Source: Cyclobacteriaceae bacterium
GTDB taxonomy: Bacteria; Bacteroidota; Bacteroidia; Cytophagales; Cyclobacteriaceae
DNA: 52,497 nucleotides
Direction: 5' to 3'
Assembly (NCBI GenBank): GCA_020436165.1
Contig: JAGQYI010000001.1
Span: 1 to 52,497, forward strand
Positions 7,857 through 16,366 of this stretch are shown piece after piece. Numbering within the stretch: the first letter of the stretch is position 1; every line of letters begins with the position of its first letter. The notes beneath the pieces were generated by a model. The model was not told the DNA's origin and searched no databases. It saw only the letters and a list, made by a program, of their open reading frames with translations. The position numbers were made by a program, and so were the translations under genes.

Positions 7857-8945
7857 ATGAACCGGTTTTTCGGATTTATTCTTCTTGGCGTTGTGGTCTT
7901 TATTGCGCTGGGGTGGGTATTTACCGATATCTACATCTACATTATTATTTCGATTATTATTGCTGCCGTCCTAAGACCGGTCAATCACTATCTTCACCAC
8001 AATCGCATAGTGGGAGTTAAGTTGCCTAAAGGAATAAGTGCGCTTATTTCCTTTTTATTGCTTGGTTTGGCAATAGTATTGTTTTCCATGCTATTTGTTC
8101 CTCTCATCTCTAAACAAATTCAGGTGATCCGTTCTATTGATTACCTATCCTTAATGGATCAGTTAGCAGCTCCTATTTCGAGTGTCGAACATTTTTTGAT
8201 TGAGCATAAGCTTACCACACGTTCCCCGGGCTTTATAAGTGAGGAGATTAGAAAGGGAGTTGTTTTAATGATACAAGAAGTGAATTTTTCAGATATCTTT
8301 AATTCGGTTATAAAATATACAGGTAACTTTTTCGTGGGGGTTTTGGCGGTAAGTTTTATTACCTACTTTCTAATGGTTGATTTTAGCCTTTTCAGGCAAA
8401 AGATCATATCACTTATTCCCAATAAATATTTTGAAGTTTCAATTTCCGCATTAACAAAAATTGAACATTTGCTCTCACGTTACTTAACAGGTTTGGTGCT
8501 GCAAATGATCGGAATATTTTCAATGGCCTCAATCGGGTTAAGTATTATTGGAATTAAATATGCAATTACCATTGCCATATTTGCTGCGGTAGCTAATTTA
8601 ATACCTTACCTTGGTCCGCTTTTAGGAGCCAGCTTTGGTATTATTGTTACAGTAATGCAAACAGGTTTGGAATTCAATTCATTGAACGACCTACTTTTTC
8701 TGGTACTTAAAATAGGAGCCGTTTTTTCTGTTGTTCAGGTTACAGATAATATCTTGTTCCAACCGCTTATCTTTTCCAAAAGCGTTAAGGCTCACCCAAT
8801 GGAAATATTTGTTATTATATTTGCAGCCGCCACGCTGGCAGGGGTTATAGGAATGATACTTGCCATACCAGTTTACACAATACTTAGGGTTTCTGTAAAC
8901 GAACTTTATAGTGGCTATAGACAATATCGAATCTTTAAAACGTAA
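7857..8945 (+). CDS. AI-2E-family (PerM/UPF0118) membrane transporter
   Basis: A 362-residue polytopic inner-membrane protein with about eight hydrophobic segments. The pattern is typical: two or three N-terminal helices, a soluble stretch (residues about 90-150), then C-terminal helices with the family block N-L-I-P-Y-L-G-P-L-L-G near residue 250. Family members are proposed to export quorum-sensing or other small molecules, or to act as Na+/H+ antiporters; the substrate cannot be read here. Eight bp separate it from ychF, so they are probably cotranscribed. Confidence 0.88.
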   Translation: MNRFFGFILLGVVVFIALGWVFTDIYIYIIISIIIAAVLRPVNHYLHHNRIVGVKLPKGISALISFLLLGLAIVLFSMLFVPLISKQIQVIRSIDYLSLMDQLAAPISSVEHFLIEHKLTTRSPGFISEEIRKGVVLMIQEVNFSDIFNSVIKYTGNFFVGVLAVSFITYFLMVDFSLFRQKIISLIPNKYFEVSISALTKIEHLLSRYLTGLVLQMIGIFSMASIGLSIIGIKYAITIAIFAAVANLIPYLGPLLGASFGIIVTVMQTGLEFNSLNDLLFLVLKIGAVFSVVQVTDNILFQPLIFSKSVKAHPMEIFVIIFAAATLAGVIGMILAIPVYTILRVSVNELYSGYRQYRIFKT

Positions 8946-8953
8946 ATTTTAGT

Positions 8954-10051
8954 ATGGCACTTAAGTGTGGAATTGTAGGGCTGCCAAATGTGGGTAAGTC
9001 CACGCTATTTAATGCGCTTTCAAATAACAAAGCAGAAGCTGCAAACTTTCCCTTTTGTACTATTGAGCCCAATGTGGGAGTAGTAAGTGTGCCGGACCAT
9101 CGCCTTCAGGTGCTGGAAAGCCTTGTAAATCCTCAGCAAGTTATTCCTACAACCATCGAGTTTGTAGATATTGCAGGACTGGTTAAGGGCGCCAGCAAGG
9201 GAGAAGGTTTAGGCAATAAGTTTCTTGCAAATATCCGAGAGGTTGATGCTATAATACATGTAATCAGATGCTTTGAGGATGAGAATGTAGTACACGTAGC
9301 CGGTAGTGTTGATCCTGTATTCGATAAAGAAGTTATCGATTCTGAACTTCAGCTAAAAGACCTGGAGTCCGTTGAAAAGAAAATTGTCAAAGTTCAGAAA
9401 GTAGCCAAATCCGGGGATTTGGAAGCAAGAAATGTGATGAATGTACTAGAAGCGGTTAAGAGTGTGTTGGAAAGTGGTAAAAACGTTAGGAGCCTTGGGC
9501 ACACCGAAGAGGATGCTGAAGCTTATTCTGACTTAATGCTCCTGACAGCCAAACCGGTTATTTACGTTGCCAATGTGGATGAGTCTTCTGTGAGTTCTGG
9601 AAATTCTTTTGTAGACCAGTTAAAAGATTCTATAAAGGATGAAGATGCCGAAGTTGTTATTATTTCGGCTGCAATCGAATCGCAAATTGCTGAGCTGGAA
9701 GATGCCGAAGAACGCCAACTGTTTTTAGAAGAATACGGATTGACTGATTCAGGTTTGAATAAGCTAATAAAGGCATCTTATTCATTGCTAAATCTGATAA
9801 CCTACTTTACAGCAGGTGAAAAGGAAGTACGTGCCTGGACCATTGAAAAGGGCTGGAAAGCCCCCAAAGCCGCAAGTGTTATTCATACGGACTTTGAAAA
9901 AGGTTTTATTAAAGCAGAAGTGATAAAACTTGCTGATTATGAAAAATACGGATCGGAGCATGGCTGTAAGGAAGCAGGCAAACTAGCTATCGAAGGGAAG
10001 GAATACGTGGTTAAGGATGGAGATATAATGCATTTTAGGTTCAACGTATAA
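8954..10051 (+). CDS. ychF: Redox-regulated ribosome-associated ATPase YchF
   Basis: A 365-residue OBG-family P-loop NTPase of the normal length for YchF. Walker A is G-L-P-N-V-G-K-S-T (residues 9-17), switch II is D-I-A-G-L-V-K-G-A-S-K-G-E-G, and the G4 motif is N-V-D-E rather than NKxD, which explains the family's preference for ATP over GTP. The C-terminal TGS domain contains F-T-A-G-E-K-E-V-R-A-W-T and ends in the typical M-H-F-R-F-N-V. It binds ribosomes and acts in stress and redox response in other bacteria. It is the last gene of a run with the AI-2E transporter. Confidence 0.97.
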   Translation: MALKCGIVGLPNVGKSTLFNALSNNKAEAANFPFCTIEPNVGVVSVPDHRLQVLESLVNPQQVIPTTIEFVDIAGLVKGASKGEGLGNKFLANIREVDAIIHVIRCFEDENVVHVAGSVDPVFDKEVIDSELQLKDLESVEKKIVKVQKVAKSGDLEARNVMNVLEAVKSVLESGKNVRSLGHTEEDAEAYSDLMLLTAKPVIYVANVDESSVSSGNSFVDQLKDSIKDEDAEVVIISAAIESQIAELEDAEERQLFLEEYGLTDSGLNKLIKASYSLLNLITYFTAGEKEVRAWTIEKGWKAPKAASVIHTDFEKGFIKAEVIKLADYEKYGSEHGCKEAGKLAIEGKEYVVKDGDIMHFRFNV

Positions 10052-10180
10052 TGAAATTGATTAGCAAGTTGTTTTTTTGTATTTTACAAAAAATCGATAG
10101 ATTTATAGAACAAGTGAGGAAGGGTTTCGTTAGTACACCTGAATTACTTTTAATTTTTTATAAACCCAAAACCTAAGCAA

Positions 10181-11017
10181 TTGAGAGCCAGGATTGTATT
10201 TTTGCTCAAAAACAGAGGTGCTTATATTCCGTTTCACCATCAGTTTTTACTTGCCCAATTAATTAAGGGTATTGTATTAAAAGGAGGTAATCCTAATTTT
10301 TCATCCTTTAAAATTTTCAATTTCTCAGGGTTAAAAGGGCAAACCAAACCAAGTCGGAAAGGTCTTCACTATTATTCCTCAAGAGTGACATTGGTAGTTT
10401 CATCCTTAAACAAGGCTTTTCTTGACTACTTGCTGCTTAATCTTTTTCAATTGCCCCAGGTTGAGGTCGGAGGATTAATACTTCAACCGGAAAAAGTAGA
10501 AGTAGAGAATATTGACAGTGTTGAAAAGAATGACAAGTTCATCTGTATTTCTCCATTGGTTTTGATGGAACCTAAAATTCTGGACGATACTTCCAAAGAG
10601 TTTATCCAGCCGGAAGATGATGAATTTTCAGACCTGGTATACGAAGCCACGCTTCAAAGAATGGAAGCTTGCAGCCTTTTTGATAGTGATAAGCTAACCA
10701 CCTTTAACGAATTCCAGATTGTTCCGGACAAGGCTTACCTGGATAAGCTGAATGAGTCACACAAAAAATTCTCAAGGGTGTATCCTTTGTACGATCAGGA
10801 TGTGAAATATGAGGTTAGAGGTTATACATTCCCGTTTAGTTTTTATGCAGAGCCTGAGGTTAAAAAATTCGTTTTTTTGAATGGATTGGGTGCGCTTACG
10901 CATAAAGGGTTTGGAATGATAGATGTTGCACATCAGGATCCCAACGTTAGGGCGGAAGAATATGAAATCCCAGGCCTTGAAAAGCGCACTATTGATTCAG
11001 ATTCAGATACCCAATAA
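10181..11017 (+). CDS. Stand-alone Cas6-like endoribonuclease
   Basis: A 278-residue protein with the layout of CRISPR-associated Cas6: an N-terminal ferredoxin-like start (R-A-R-I-V-F-L-L-K-N-R-G-A-Y-I-P) followed by His19-His20 where Cas6 enzymes often keep a catalytic His. A C-terminal glycine-rich loop G-L-G-A-L-T-H-K-G-F-G spans residues 235-245. Cas6 cuts CRISPR precursor RNA within repeats. No CRISPR array and no other cas gene is in the window. The start is TTG at 10181; the frame is closed at 10151-10153 and no ATG lies between. The 3' end overlaps the convergent plug gene by 29 bp. The cut substrate is therefore unknown: it may serve an array elsewhere or act on another RNA. Confidence 0.78.
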   Translation: MRARIVFLLKNRGAYIPFHHQFLLAQLIKGIVLKGGNPNFSSFKIFNFSGLKGQTKPSRKGLHYYSSRVTLVVSSLNKAFLDYLLLNLFQLPQVEVGGLILQPEKVEVENIDSVEKNDKFICISPLVLMEPKILDDTSKEFIQPEDDEFSDLVYEATLQRMEACSLFDSDKLTTFNEFQIVPDKAYLDKLNESHKKFSRVYPLYDQDVKYEVRGYTFPFSFYAEPEVKKFVFLNGLGALTHKGFGMIDVAHQDPNVRAEEYEIPGLEKRTIDSDSDTQ

Positions 11018-12233
11018 TGAGATCGGATCCCAAATCGAAGGGGCGGTAATACACAATAATTTCATATTGATTTCTCGTTTCGCTCCAATTGCCTTCAAAA
11101 TAGTTAGGGGATAAATTATTGCTTACAACAAGGTACTCATAATTGTACCATCCCTGTTTAAGAACAAGTGAACCTTTGTACGAGTGCGTGCTTTCGTCAT
11201 AAGTTAATTCCGTGTCTTTAGTAAGTTCCCAGTTTGTGAGTTCACCGGCCAGATATACCTTTCCGTTTATTTTTTCTGATTCGAGCGTAAAATTCATTTT
11301 TGCATAATCGTTTTCAATTTCCGGGTTTTTCCCTTCAATATTATCAATTACATATTCGCCATTTAGATCCATTTGCTCTGTAGTATAGGCTAGATTTGCC
11401 CTTGATTTATCGTCATCGACCCACCCGTAGATTTTATCCTTTTCAAAATGCACTGTTTTTACACGTTCACCAAAATATTTAAGTGACCGCATGTCGAAGT
11501 ATCTGAACTCATTTCCACCAGGAAATGTAGTTTCATTGGTAAAGTACTGGTATTCCAGTTTTTTGTCTCCTTCGCGAATGAACGTGGGTTTAATTTCATA
11601 TTTGGCGTTGTCCCATCGTTGATTTTGCAAAATAGTTACAGATACCTGGTTGTTCGGATCCTGGATTTCCATGCCGCTGTAGTTTACTTCAAACTGCAAG
11701 TTTTGATTGTAAGGAGAAGACTTGTTGATTATTGGTGAACCAAATTCGGTTGTGAAGTTTACAAGATTATCAAAAACCATAAAACGGTGGGTAATAATTA
11801 CATCATTGGGGTCGCCATCTGCATAAACAACCAGCACATAATTTCCGGAAAGAATGGGAGAAGGAAGCACTACCTTGTAGTGTACATAGGGAGTAAGTGT
11901 GTTAAACGAATAATCATAGTTCTCAATAGTAAATTCATTGTATGTTTTAAGGAACTGTAAATCTGAAAGTAAAGATTTGCTCCAGTCAGCTTCACACCGA
12001 ATGTATTTAACCTGATAGGTGTACGCATCATTAAAAAGCTCATCAAACTCAAGAATAAAGGGTTGGCCCTTCGTCACTACGGGGCTCAATAATTGATCAT
12101 TTGAATTCACCCCTCTGGGGTGCACCTGAACTGTTTTTATGTGGGGGTCATAAACTTTGTTTGCCAGCTCAATAGTTTCCTGGCCAAAGCTTTTCAGGCT
12201 AGCCAGTAGCAAAATTAAAAGAAGATCACGCAT
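10989..12233 (-). CDS. Type IX secretion system plug protein (DUF5103)
   Basis: A 414-residue secreted protein. The ATG at 12233 gives a clean signal peptide (M-R-D-L-L-L-I-L-L-L-A-S-L-K-S-F-G-Q); longer in-frame starts give a poor one. The DUF5103 block is clear: F-D-E-L-F-N-D-A-Y-T-Y-Q-V-K-Y-I-R-C-E-A-D-W, then Y-N-E-F-T-I and L-P-S-P-I-L-S-G-N-Y-V-L. In Flavobacterium the plug protein closes the periplasmic side of the SprA translocon. This fits the T9SS cargo in the window (the adhesin and one amylase). The start overlaps the ABC-F stop by 8 bp (ATGCGTGA), so translation is probably coupled. The 3' end overlaps the Cas6-like gene. Confidence 0.88.
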   Translation of the reverse strand: MRDLLLILLLASLKSFGQETIELANKVYDPHIKTVQVHPRGVNSNDQLLSPVVTKGQPFILEFDELFNDAYTYQVKYIRCEADWSKSLLSDLQFLKTYNEFTIENYDYSFNTLTPYVHYKVVLPSPILSGNYVLVVYADGDPNDVIITHRFMVFDNLVNFTTEFGSPIINKSSPYNQNLQFEVNYSGMEIQDPNNQVSVTILQNQRWDNAKYEIKPTFIREGDKKLEYQYFTNETTFPGGNEFRYFDMRSLKYFGERVKTVHFEKDKIYGWVDDDKSRANLAYTTEQMDLNGEYVIDNIEGKNPEIENDYAKMNFTLESEKINGKVYLAGELTNWELTKDTELTYDESTHSYKGSLVLKQGWYNYEYLVVSNNLSPNYFEGNWSETRNQYEIIVYYRPFDLGSDLIIGYLNLNQ

Positions 12234-14127
12234 TAAGAATGTCAATTTTATCAGCAACGTCCTCCCAATCCGATTGAAATGATTTAAGACGCATTTTTGC
12301 TTCTTCAAACTTAGTGTTTACCTCGGCAAGTTTTTCAGGGTTGGCGTATACTTCAGGCTGGGCCATTGTGTTTTCCAATTCATTTACTTCCTTCTCAGCA
12401 AGTTCTATTCCAGATTCAATTTTTTCCAATTCTTTTTCCAGGGCTTTTAGTTCGTTTGTATCAATTTCTTTTGGCTTTGTATTTTCTTTCTTCTCCTTCT
12501 TAACAGGCTGTGCTTGAGCAGGTTTATTTTCCAAATGTTTGGATTTCCAGTACTCGTACTCTTCAAACGTGCCCGGGTACTCTTTTATTTTCTTATCTTC
12601 TATATACCAAATTTTATTAGCAACCTGGTTAACAAAGTGGCGGTTGTGAGAAACTACTACAAAGGAGCCCTGATATTGTTGAAGCGCCTGGATAAGAATG
12701 TTTTCCGATTGAATGTCAAGGTGGTTGGTGGGCTCATCCAGCATAAGGAAATTAGCCTCCGAAATAAGTGTGCGGGCAAGGGCAACCCGTGATTTCTCAC
12801 CACCGGAAAGCACTTTTATCTTTTTGAATACATCGTCTCCGGTAAATAGAAAACAACCGAGTACACCGCGCAATTCTTGTTCGGTTTTAGCACTCCCTGC
12901 CTGTTTAAGTTCATCAAGTATTTCGTTTTCAATGTTAAGCGATTCAAGTTGGTGCTGTGCATAGAAGGCAGTTATAACGTTATATCCCTCTTCGCGTTCA
13001 CCTGTAATAGGCTCTGTTCCTGCTATTATGCGCAGCAACGTTGATTTACCCTTTCCATTTGCTCCAATAAGCGCGATTTTATCGCCCCTTTCTATGGTTG
13101 CGGTCGTATTCTTAAGTATCTCCAACTCACCATATGACTTGGAAATACTTCTGAGGTTTGTAATATAGCGCCCGGATTTTTGCGAGAAATCAAATTTGAA
13201 ATTGACTACAGCATTTTCGTCAATTATCTCTTCCACAAGATCCATTTTGGAAAGCGCTTTTACACGCGATTGCACCTGGCGTGCCTTTGTTGCTTTGGAT
13301 CGAAAACGTTCTATAAATCGCTCTGTTTGCTTTATTTGCTGTTGCTGATTTTGAAATGCGTTGTTCTGTATTTCGGTCCTGAGTTCTTTTTCTTCCAGAT
13401 AAAAATTGTAATCTCCTTCGTAAAGTGTCAAGGCCAGGTTGGCCACTTCAACTGTTTTCTTAACGGTATTGTTCAAAAATTGCCGGTCGTGCGAAACCAC
13501 AATAACGACACCTTCGTAGGTTTTCAAGTAATTTTCAACCCATTCGATAGATGGTAAGTCCAAGTGGTTGGTAGGTTCGTCCAGCATTAGCAGGGATGGC
13601 TTTTCCAAAAGAAGTTTGGCAAGCATAACCCGCATGCGCCAACCACCTGAAAACTCCTTCAATGGCTGGTGTAATTGCTCAGTGCTAAAACCTATTCCTT
13701 CGAGTATTTCCTCTGCTTTTGCCTGCATGGTATAGCCATCCAGATGCTCGAACATTTCCTGTAACTTCGTGAGCCTTTCAACCAGTTCATCGCTGTAGTC
13801 TGTTTCAAGTTTTTTTAGAATCTGCTCAATTTTACGTTGTGTTTCTACGGCATCGCCAAACGCTTGCATAGCTACCGTTAATATATTGTCATCTGTTTGG
13901 TAGGAAAGTAAATCCTGATTTAAGAAACCCACGGTACAGTCTTTTGCTCTGGAAATAGAGCCCTTGTCAGGTGTGAGGTCGTTATTAATAAGCTTAAGCA
14001 AGGTGGATTTACCCTTCCCATTGAGGCCTATTAGTCCAATTTTGTCTTTGGGCTTTATATGCAAAGAGGCATTTTCAAAGAGTGCTCTTCCTCCTATGTA
14101 ATACGATAGATTATTGATTGAAAGCAT
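12226..14127 (-). CDS. ABC-F family ribosome-associated ATPase
   Basis: A 633-residue soluble protein with two ABC ATPase domains and no membrane segments. The first domain has G-L-N-G-K-G-K-S-T, the signature F-S-G-G-W-R-M-R and L-M-L-D-E-P-T-N-H-L-D. The second has G-A-N-G-K-G-K-S-T, L-S-G-G-E-K-S-R and again L-D-E-P-T-N-H-L-D. A basic linker with repeated Arg/Lys (R-F-I-E-R-F-R-S-K-A-T-K) joins them, and the tail is a charged coiled coil (residues about 535-630), the Uup/YdiF-like arrangement. ABC-F proteins act on the ribosome at the E site. The gene is translationally coupled to the T9SS plug gene. Confidence 0.95.
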   Translation of the reverse strand: MLSINNLSYYIGGRALFENASLHIKPKDKIGLIGLNGKGKSTLLKLINNDLTPDKGSISRAKDCTVGFLNQDLLSYQTDDNILTVAMQAFGDAVETQRKIEQILKKLETDYSDELVERLTKLQEMFEHLDGYTMQAKAEEILEGIGFSTEQLHQPLKEFSGGWRMRVMLAKLLLEKPSLLMLDEPTNHLDLPSIEWVENYLKTYEGVVIVVSHDRQFLNNTVKKTVEVANLALTLYEGDYNFYLEEKELRTEIQNNAFQNQQQQIKQTERFIERFRSKATKARQVQSRVKALSKMDLVEEIIDENAVVNFKFDFSQKSGRYITNLRSISKSYGELEILKNTTATIERGDKIALIGANGKGKSTLLRIIAGTEPITGEREEGYNVITAFYAQHQLESLNIENEILDELKQAGSAKTEQELRGVLGCFLFTGDDVFKKIKVLSGGEKSRVALARTLISEANFLMLDEPTNHLDIQSENILIQALQQYQGSFVVVSHNRHFVNQVANKIWYIEDKKIKEYPGTFEEYEYWKSKHLENKPAQAQPVKKEKKENTKPKEIDTNELKALEKELEKIESGIELAEKEVNELENTMAQPEVYANPEKLAEVNTKFEEAKMRLKSFQSDWEDVADKIDILNA

Positions 14128-14132
14128 AGCTG

Positions 14133-14140
14133 CAAAAATA
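14133..14140 (-). promoter_or_regulatory. Candidate -7 box of the ABC-F gene
   Basis: On the minus strand this reads TATTTTTG, an exact TAnnTTTG match, only 5 nt before the ATG, so the mRNA would be leaderless or nearly so. No TTTG occurs at -33. Confidence 0.4.
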
Positions 14141-14145
14141 GCTTA

Positions 14146-14179
14146 TTTGGCTACTTGCCCATACTATGCATAAGTTTTG
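14146..14179 (+). promoter_or_regulatory. Candidate promoter of the sorbosone-dehydrogenase-like gene
   Basis: TTTG (14146-14149), then 21 nt, then TAAGTTTT followed by G, close to TTTG-N19-21-TAnnTTTG. The ATG is 26 nt downstream. Confidence 0.5.
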
Positions 14180-14205
14180 TTAAATTAACAGGATAAAAAG
14201 CAATT

Positions 14206-15315
14206 ATGAAGTACGGAATTACTGCTGCTCTATTGATCGGTTTGACTGGCTTCTCATGTGCATTTCAGCGTTCAGAGATTCCTGTTGATAAGCTAACCCT
14301 TCCTAATGGTTTCAAAATAGAGTTGTATGCTAATGTGCCGAATGCAAGGTCGCTTACCCTTAGTCCGTCAGGAACAGTGTATGTAGGTACGAGAAGTAAA
14401 GGAAGCGTTTACGCTGTTTTGGATTTAAATAAAGATGGTAAGGCTGATAAGGTCTATGAGATTGATAAAGGTTTAAACATGCCCAATGGTGTAGCCTTTA
14501 AAGATGGCGATCTCTATGTGGCAGAAGTTAGCAGGATATTGCGTTATAAAAACATCGAAAGTAATTTGGGATCTCCGCCTGAACCTGAAATTATATACGA
14601 TGGATATCCCACAGATACACACCATGGTTGGAAGTACATAGCTTTTGGGCCGGATGGGAAATTATATGTACCGGTTGGAGCACCATGTAATGTTTGTGAA
14701 AGGGACAACCCTATTTACGCTAGTATAACCCGAATGGATATTTCAAACCCAAATCCGGAAATTGTAGCAAGGGGAGTTCGTAATTCAGTTGGCTTTGATT
14801 GGGACCCTGAAACACAAGATTTGTGGTTTACAGATAATGGGCGAGATATGATGGGGGATGACATACCTCCCTGCGAATTAAACCACTTAAGCAAAGCAGG
14901 GGAGCACTTCGGATTTCCTTATTGCCATGGAGGCGATATTCCAGACCCGAAGTTTGGAAAGGAAAGAAGTTGTGATGAGTTTGTAAAACCGGCCTGGCGT
15001 TTTATGGCACACGTAGCTCCTCTGGGAATGAAATTTTACACGGGTAGCATGTTCCCTGAAAAGTATCATAACGCTGTTTTTATTGCCCAGCATGGTTCAT
15101 GGAATCGGTCAAAAAAGAGTGGCTATCGTGTGATGGTAGGCTTTAAAGAAGGAAATAAAATTGTTGCTATGCAGCCTTTTGTGTCAGGCTGGCTAAATGA
15201 CGCAACACAACAAGCCTGGGGAAGGCCTGTTGCTTTGCTTCAATTGCCGGATGGTTCTATGTTGCTTTCGGATGATTATGCAGGTGTGATATACAGGATC
15301 ACATATGCCAAATAA
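14206..15315 (+). CDS. Sorbosone dehydrogenase-like beta-propeller lipoprotein
   Basis: A 369-residue protein of the PQQ-dependent sugar/sorbosone dehydrogenase-like family. The N-terminus has a hydrophobic leader ending T-G-F-S-C, a plausible lipobox with Cys18. The body is a six-bladed-propeller type sequence: L-P-N-G-F-K-I-E-L-Y, L-Y-V-A-E-V-S-R-I-L-R-Y, H-H-G-W-K-Y-I-A-F-G-P-D-G-K-L-Y and the highly typical D-L-W-F-T-D-N-G-R-D. A C-x-x-C pair lies at about residue 166 (A-P-C-N-V-C-E-R). Family members oxidise sugars or aldehydes in the periplasm with PQQ, but no PQQ genes are here and the substrate is unknown. Its stop abuts the stop of the convergent next gene. Confidence 0.85.
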   Translation: MKYGITAALLIGLTGFSCAFQRSEIPVDKLTLPNGFKIELYANVPNARSLTLSPSGTVYVGTRSKGSVYAVLDLNKDGKADKVYEIDKGLNMPNGVAFKDGDLYVAEVSRILRYKNIESNLGSPPEPEIIYDGYPTDTHHGWKYIAFGPDGKLYVPVGAPCNVCERDNPIYASITRMDISNPNPEIVARGVRNSVGFDWDPETQDLWFTDNGRDMMGDDIPPCELNHLSKAGEHFGFPYCHGGDIPDPKFGKERSCDEFVKPAWRFMAHVAPLGMKFYTGSMFPEKYHNAVFIAQHGSWNRSKKSGYRVMVGFKEGNKIVAMQPFVSGWLNDATQQAWGRPVALLQLPDGSMLLSDDYAGVIYRITYAK

Positions 15316-15816
15316 TCACTTTCGGGTGTATTCAATACGCCAGTTTAGGTTCCATGTCGTGCCACCGTCTGTGCTGGACTCCCAGTCCCAGGTCATTGCT
15401 TTATCGGTAATGTTGTAAAAAACCATTCGCAGTACAATTGTTTTTCCATTCCGTTCAACAGGTAGCGTTTTAAATATTTTTTTATCTCCCGATGTTTCTC
15501 CTATAAAATTGAAGTACCCTCCCTGGTTGTCGGCCCATGCCTGATGCCATACTTTGGTGTTGGGGTTAAAAACAGAAATACTTGTTCCTTTGAAGCCCGT
15601 GGAAGGGTCGTTAAAATGTTCTTGCAGAACTTTTCCATCAAGCGTTTTTTCAATCCGGTTGGTTCCATGAATTTCTGTGCCGTCTTGTTTTTTCCAGGTT
15701 GCATTCCAATCGCCAACCCAAAAATCGTATTCATGTTCTGTCTGTTCAGATTGAGCCATTCCTCTAAATGAAATAAGTAGAGCTACTGCAAGTGCTGTAA
15801 GTAAATGTTTTTTCAT
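15316..15816 (-). CDS. Secreted DUF1579-like lipocalin-type protein
   Basis: A 166-residue protein with a clear signal peptide (residues 1-21, ending G-M-A-Q). The mature part opens with E-Y-D-F-W-V-G-D-W-N-A-T-W, typical of DUF1579-like beta-barrel proteins, and has many Trp and Gly residues in beta strands (V-W-H-Q-A-W-A-D-N-Q-G-G-Y). It is presumably periplasmic or outer-membrane associated. No ligand or activity can be read. It is convergent with the sorbosone-dehydrogenase-like gene with no gap. Confidence 0.72.
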   Translation of the reverse strand: MKKHLLTALAVALLISFRGMAQSEQTEHEYDFWVGDWNATWKKQDGTEIHGTNRIEKTLDGKVLQEHFNDPSTGFKGTSISVFNPNTKVWHQAWADNQGGYFNFIGETSGDKKIFKTLPVERNGKTIVLRMVFYNITDKAMTWDWESSTDGGTTWNLNWRIEYTRK

Positions 15817-15914
15817 AGGATTTTTTTAATTAGATACGAATGGCTTTTTTCTAAGTTTATTATTTTGACTAACGGTATGTGACTTACATTGCACTAACAA
15901 GCAATTTCACTTTT

Positions 15915-15922
15915 TATATTTG
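15915..15922 (+). promoter_or_regulatory. Candidate -7 box of the NifX-like gene
   Basis: TATATTTG, an exact TAnnTTTG match 19 nt before the ATG. A TTG occurs 23 nt upstream, slightly outside the preferred spacing. Confidence 0.4.
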
Positions 15923-15941
15923 ATGAAAAACAAATAAATCA

Positions 15942-16316
15942 ATGAAAATAGCCATCACAAGTCAGAATCAGCGTACTGTTAGTGGTCATGCCGGAAGGGC
16001 CACCCGTTTTGTGGTATTTGAAGTGGAGAACGGTAATGTGCAATCCAAAAGTCTTATTGAGGTTGATAAAGAGAACACGTTACACGAATTTTTCCACAAC
16101 CCGAGAGTTCCTGGAAAAATGCACCCAGCCTTGGAGGTAGATGTTATGGTTACAGGAAGCATGGGCCCGGGCTTTGTTCACCACATGGCAGAATTTGGCA
16201 TAGAACCTGTAATGACAGATGAAACCGATTTGGATATGGTAGTGCAAAAATATGTTGATGGAACTCTGAACAGGTTACAGCCTAGCGCACATCATCATCA
16301 CGATCATCATCATTAA
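15942..16316 (+). CDS. NifB/NifX-family cofactor-binding protein with His-rich tail
   Basis: A 124-residue protein of the dinitrogenase Fe-Mo cofactor-binding family (PF02579 type): M-K-I-A-I-T-S-Q-N at the N-terminus, S-G-H-A-G-R-A-T-R-F, and V-D-V-M-V-T-G-S-M-G-P-G near residue 70. The last ten residues are almost all His and Asp, a metal-chelating tail. No nif genes are present, and such proteins are common in non-diazotrophs as metal-cluster or metal carriers. It is followed 50 bp later by a MOSC protein, whose family handles molybdenum cofactor sulfur, so a loose molybdenum or metal theme is possible. Confidence 0.85.
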   Translation: MKIAITSQNQRTVSGHAGRATRFVVFEVENGNVQSKSLIEVDKENTLHEFFHNPRVPGKMHPALEVDVMVTGSMGPGFVHHMAEFGIEPVMTDETDLDMVVQKYVDGTLNRLQPSAHHHHDHHH

Positions 16317-16366
16317 TTTGATGGCTTGCAAATATTTGCTAGGTTTGGCAAGTAGCTGAACCGATC

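Noticed and set aside
10072-10093. AT-rich hairpin after ychF as a terminator
   Set aside because: The arms are nearly all A and T with a single G-C pair; too weak to call.
13180-13557. 125-codon open frame antisense to the ABC-F gene
   Set aside because: It is opposite conserved ATPase domains, Cys/Phe-rich and without motifs.
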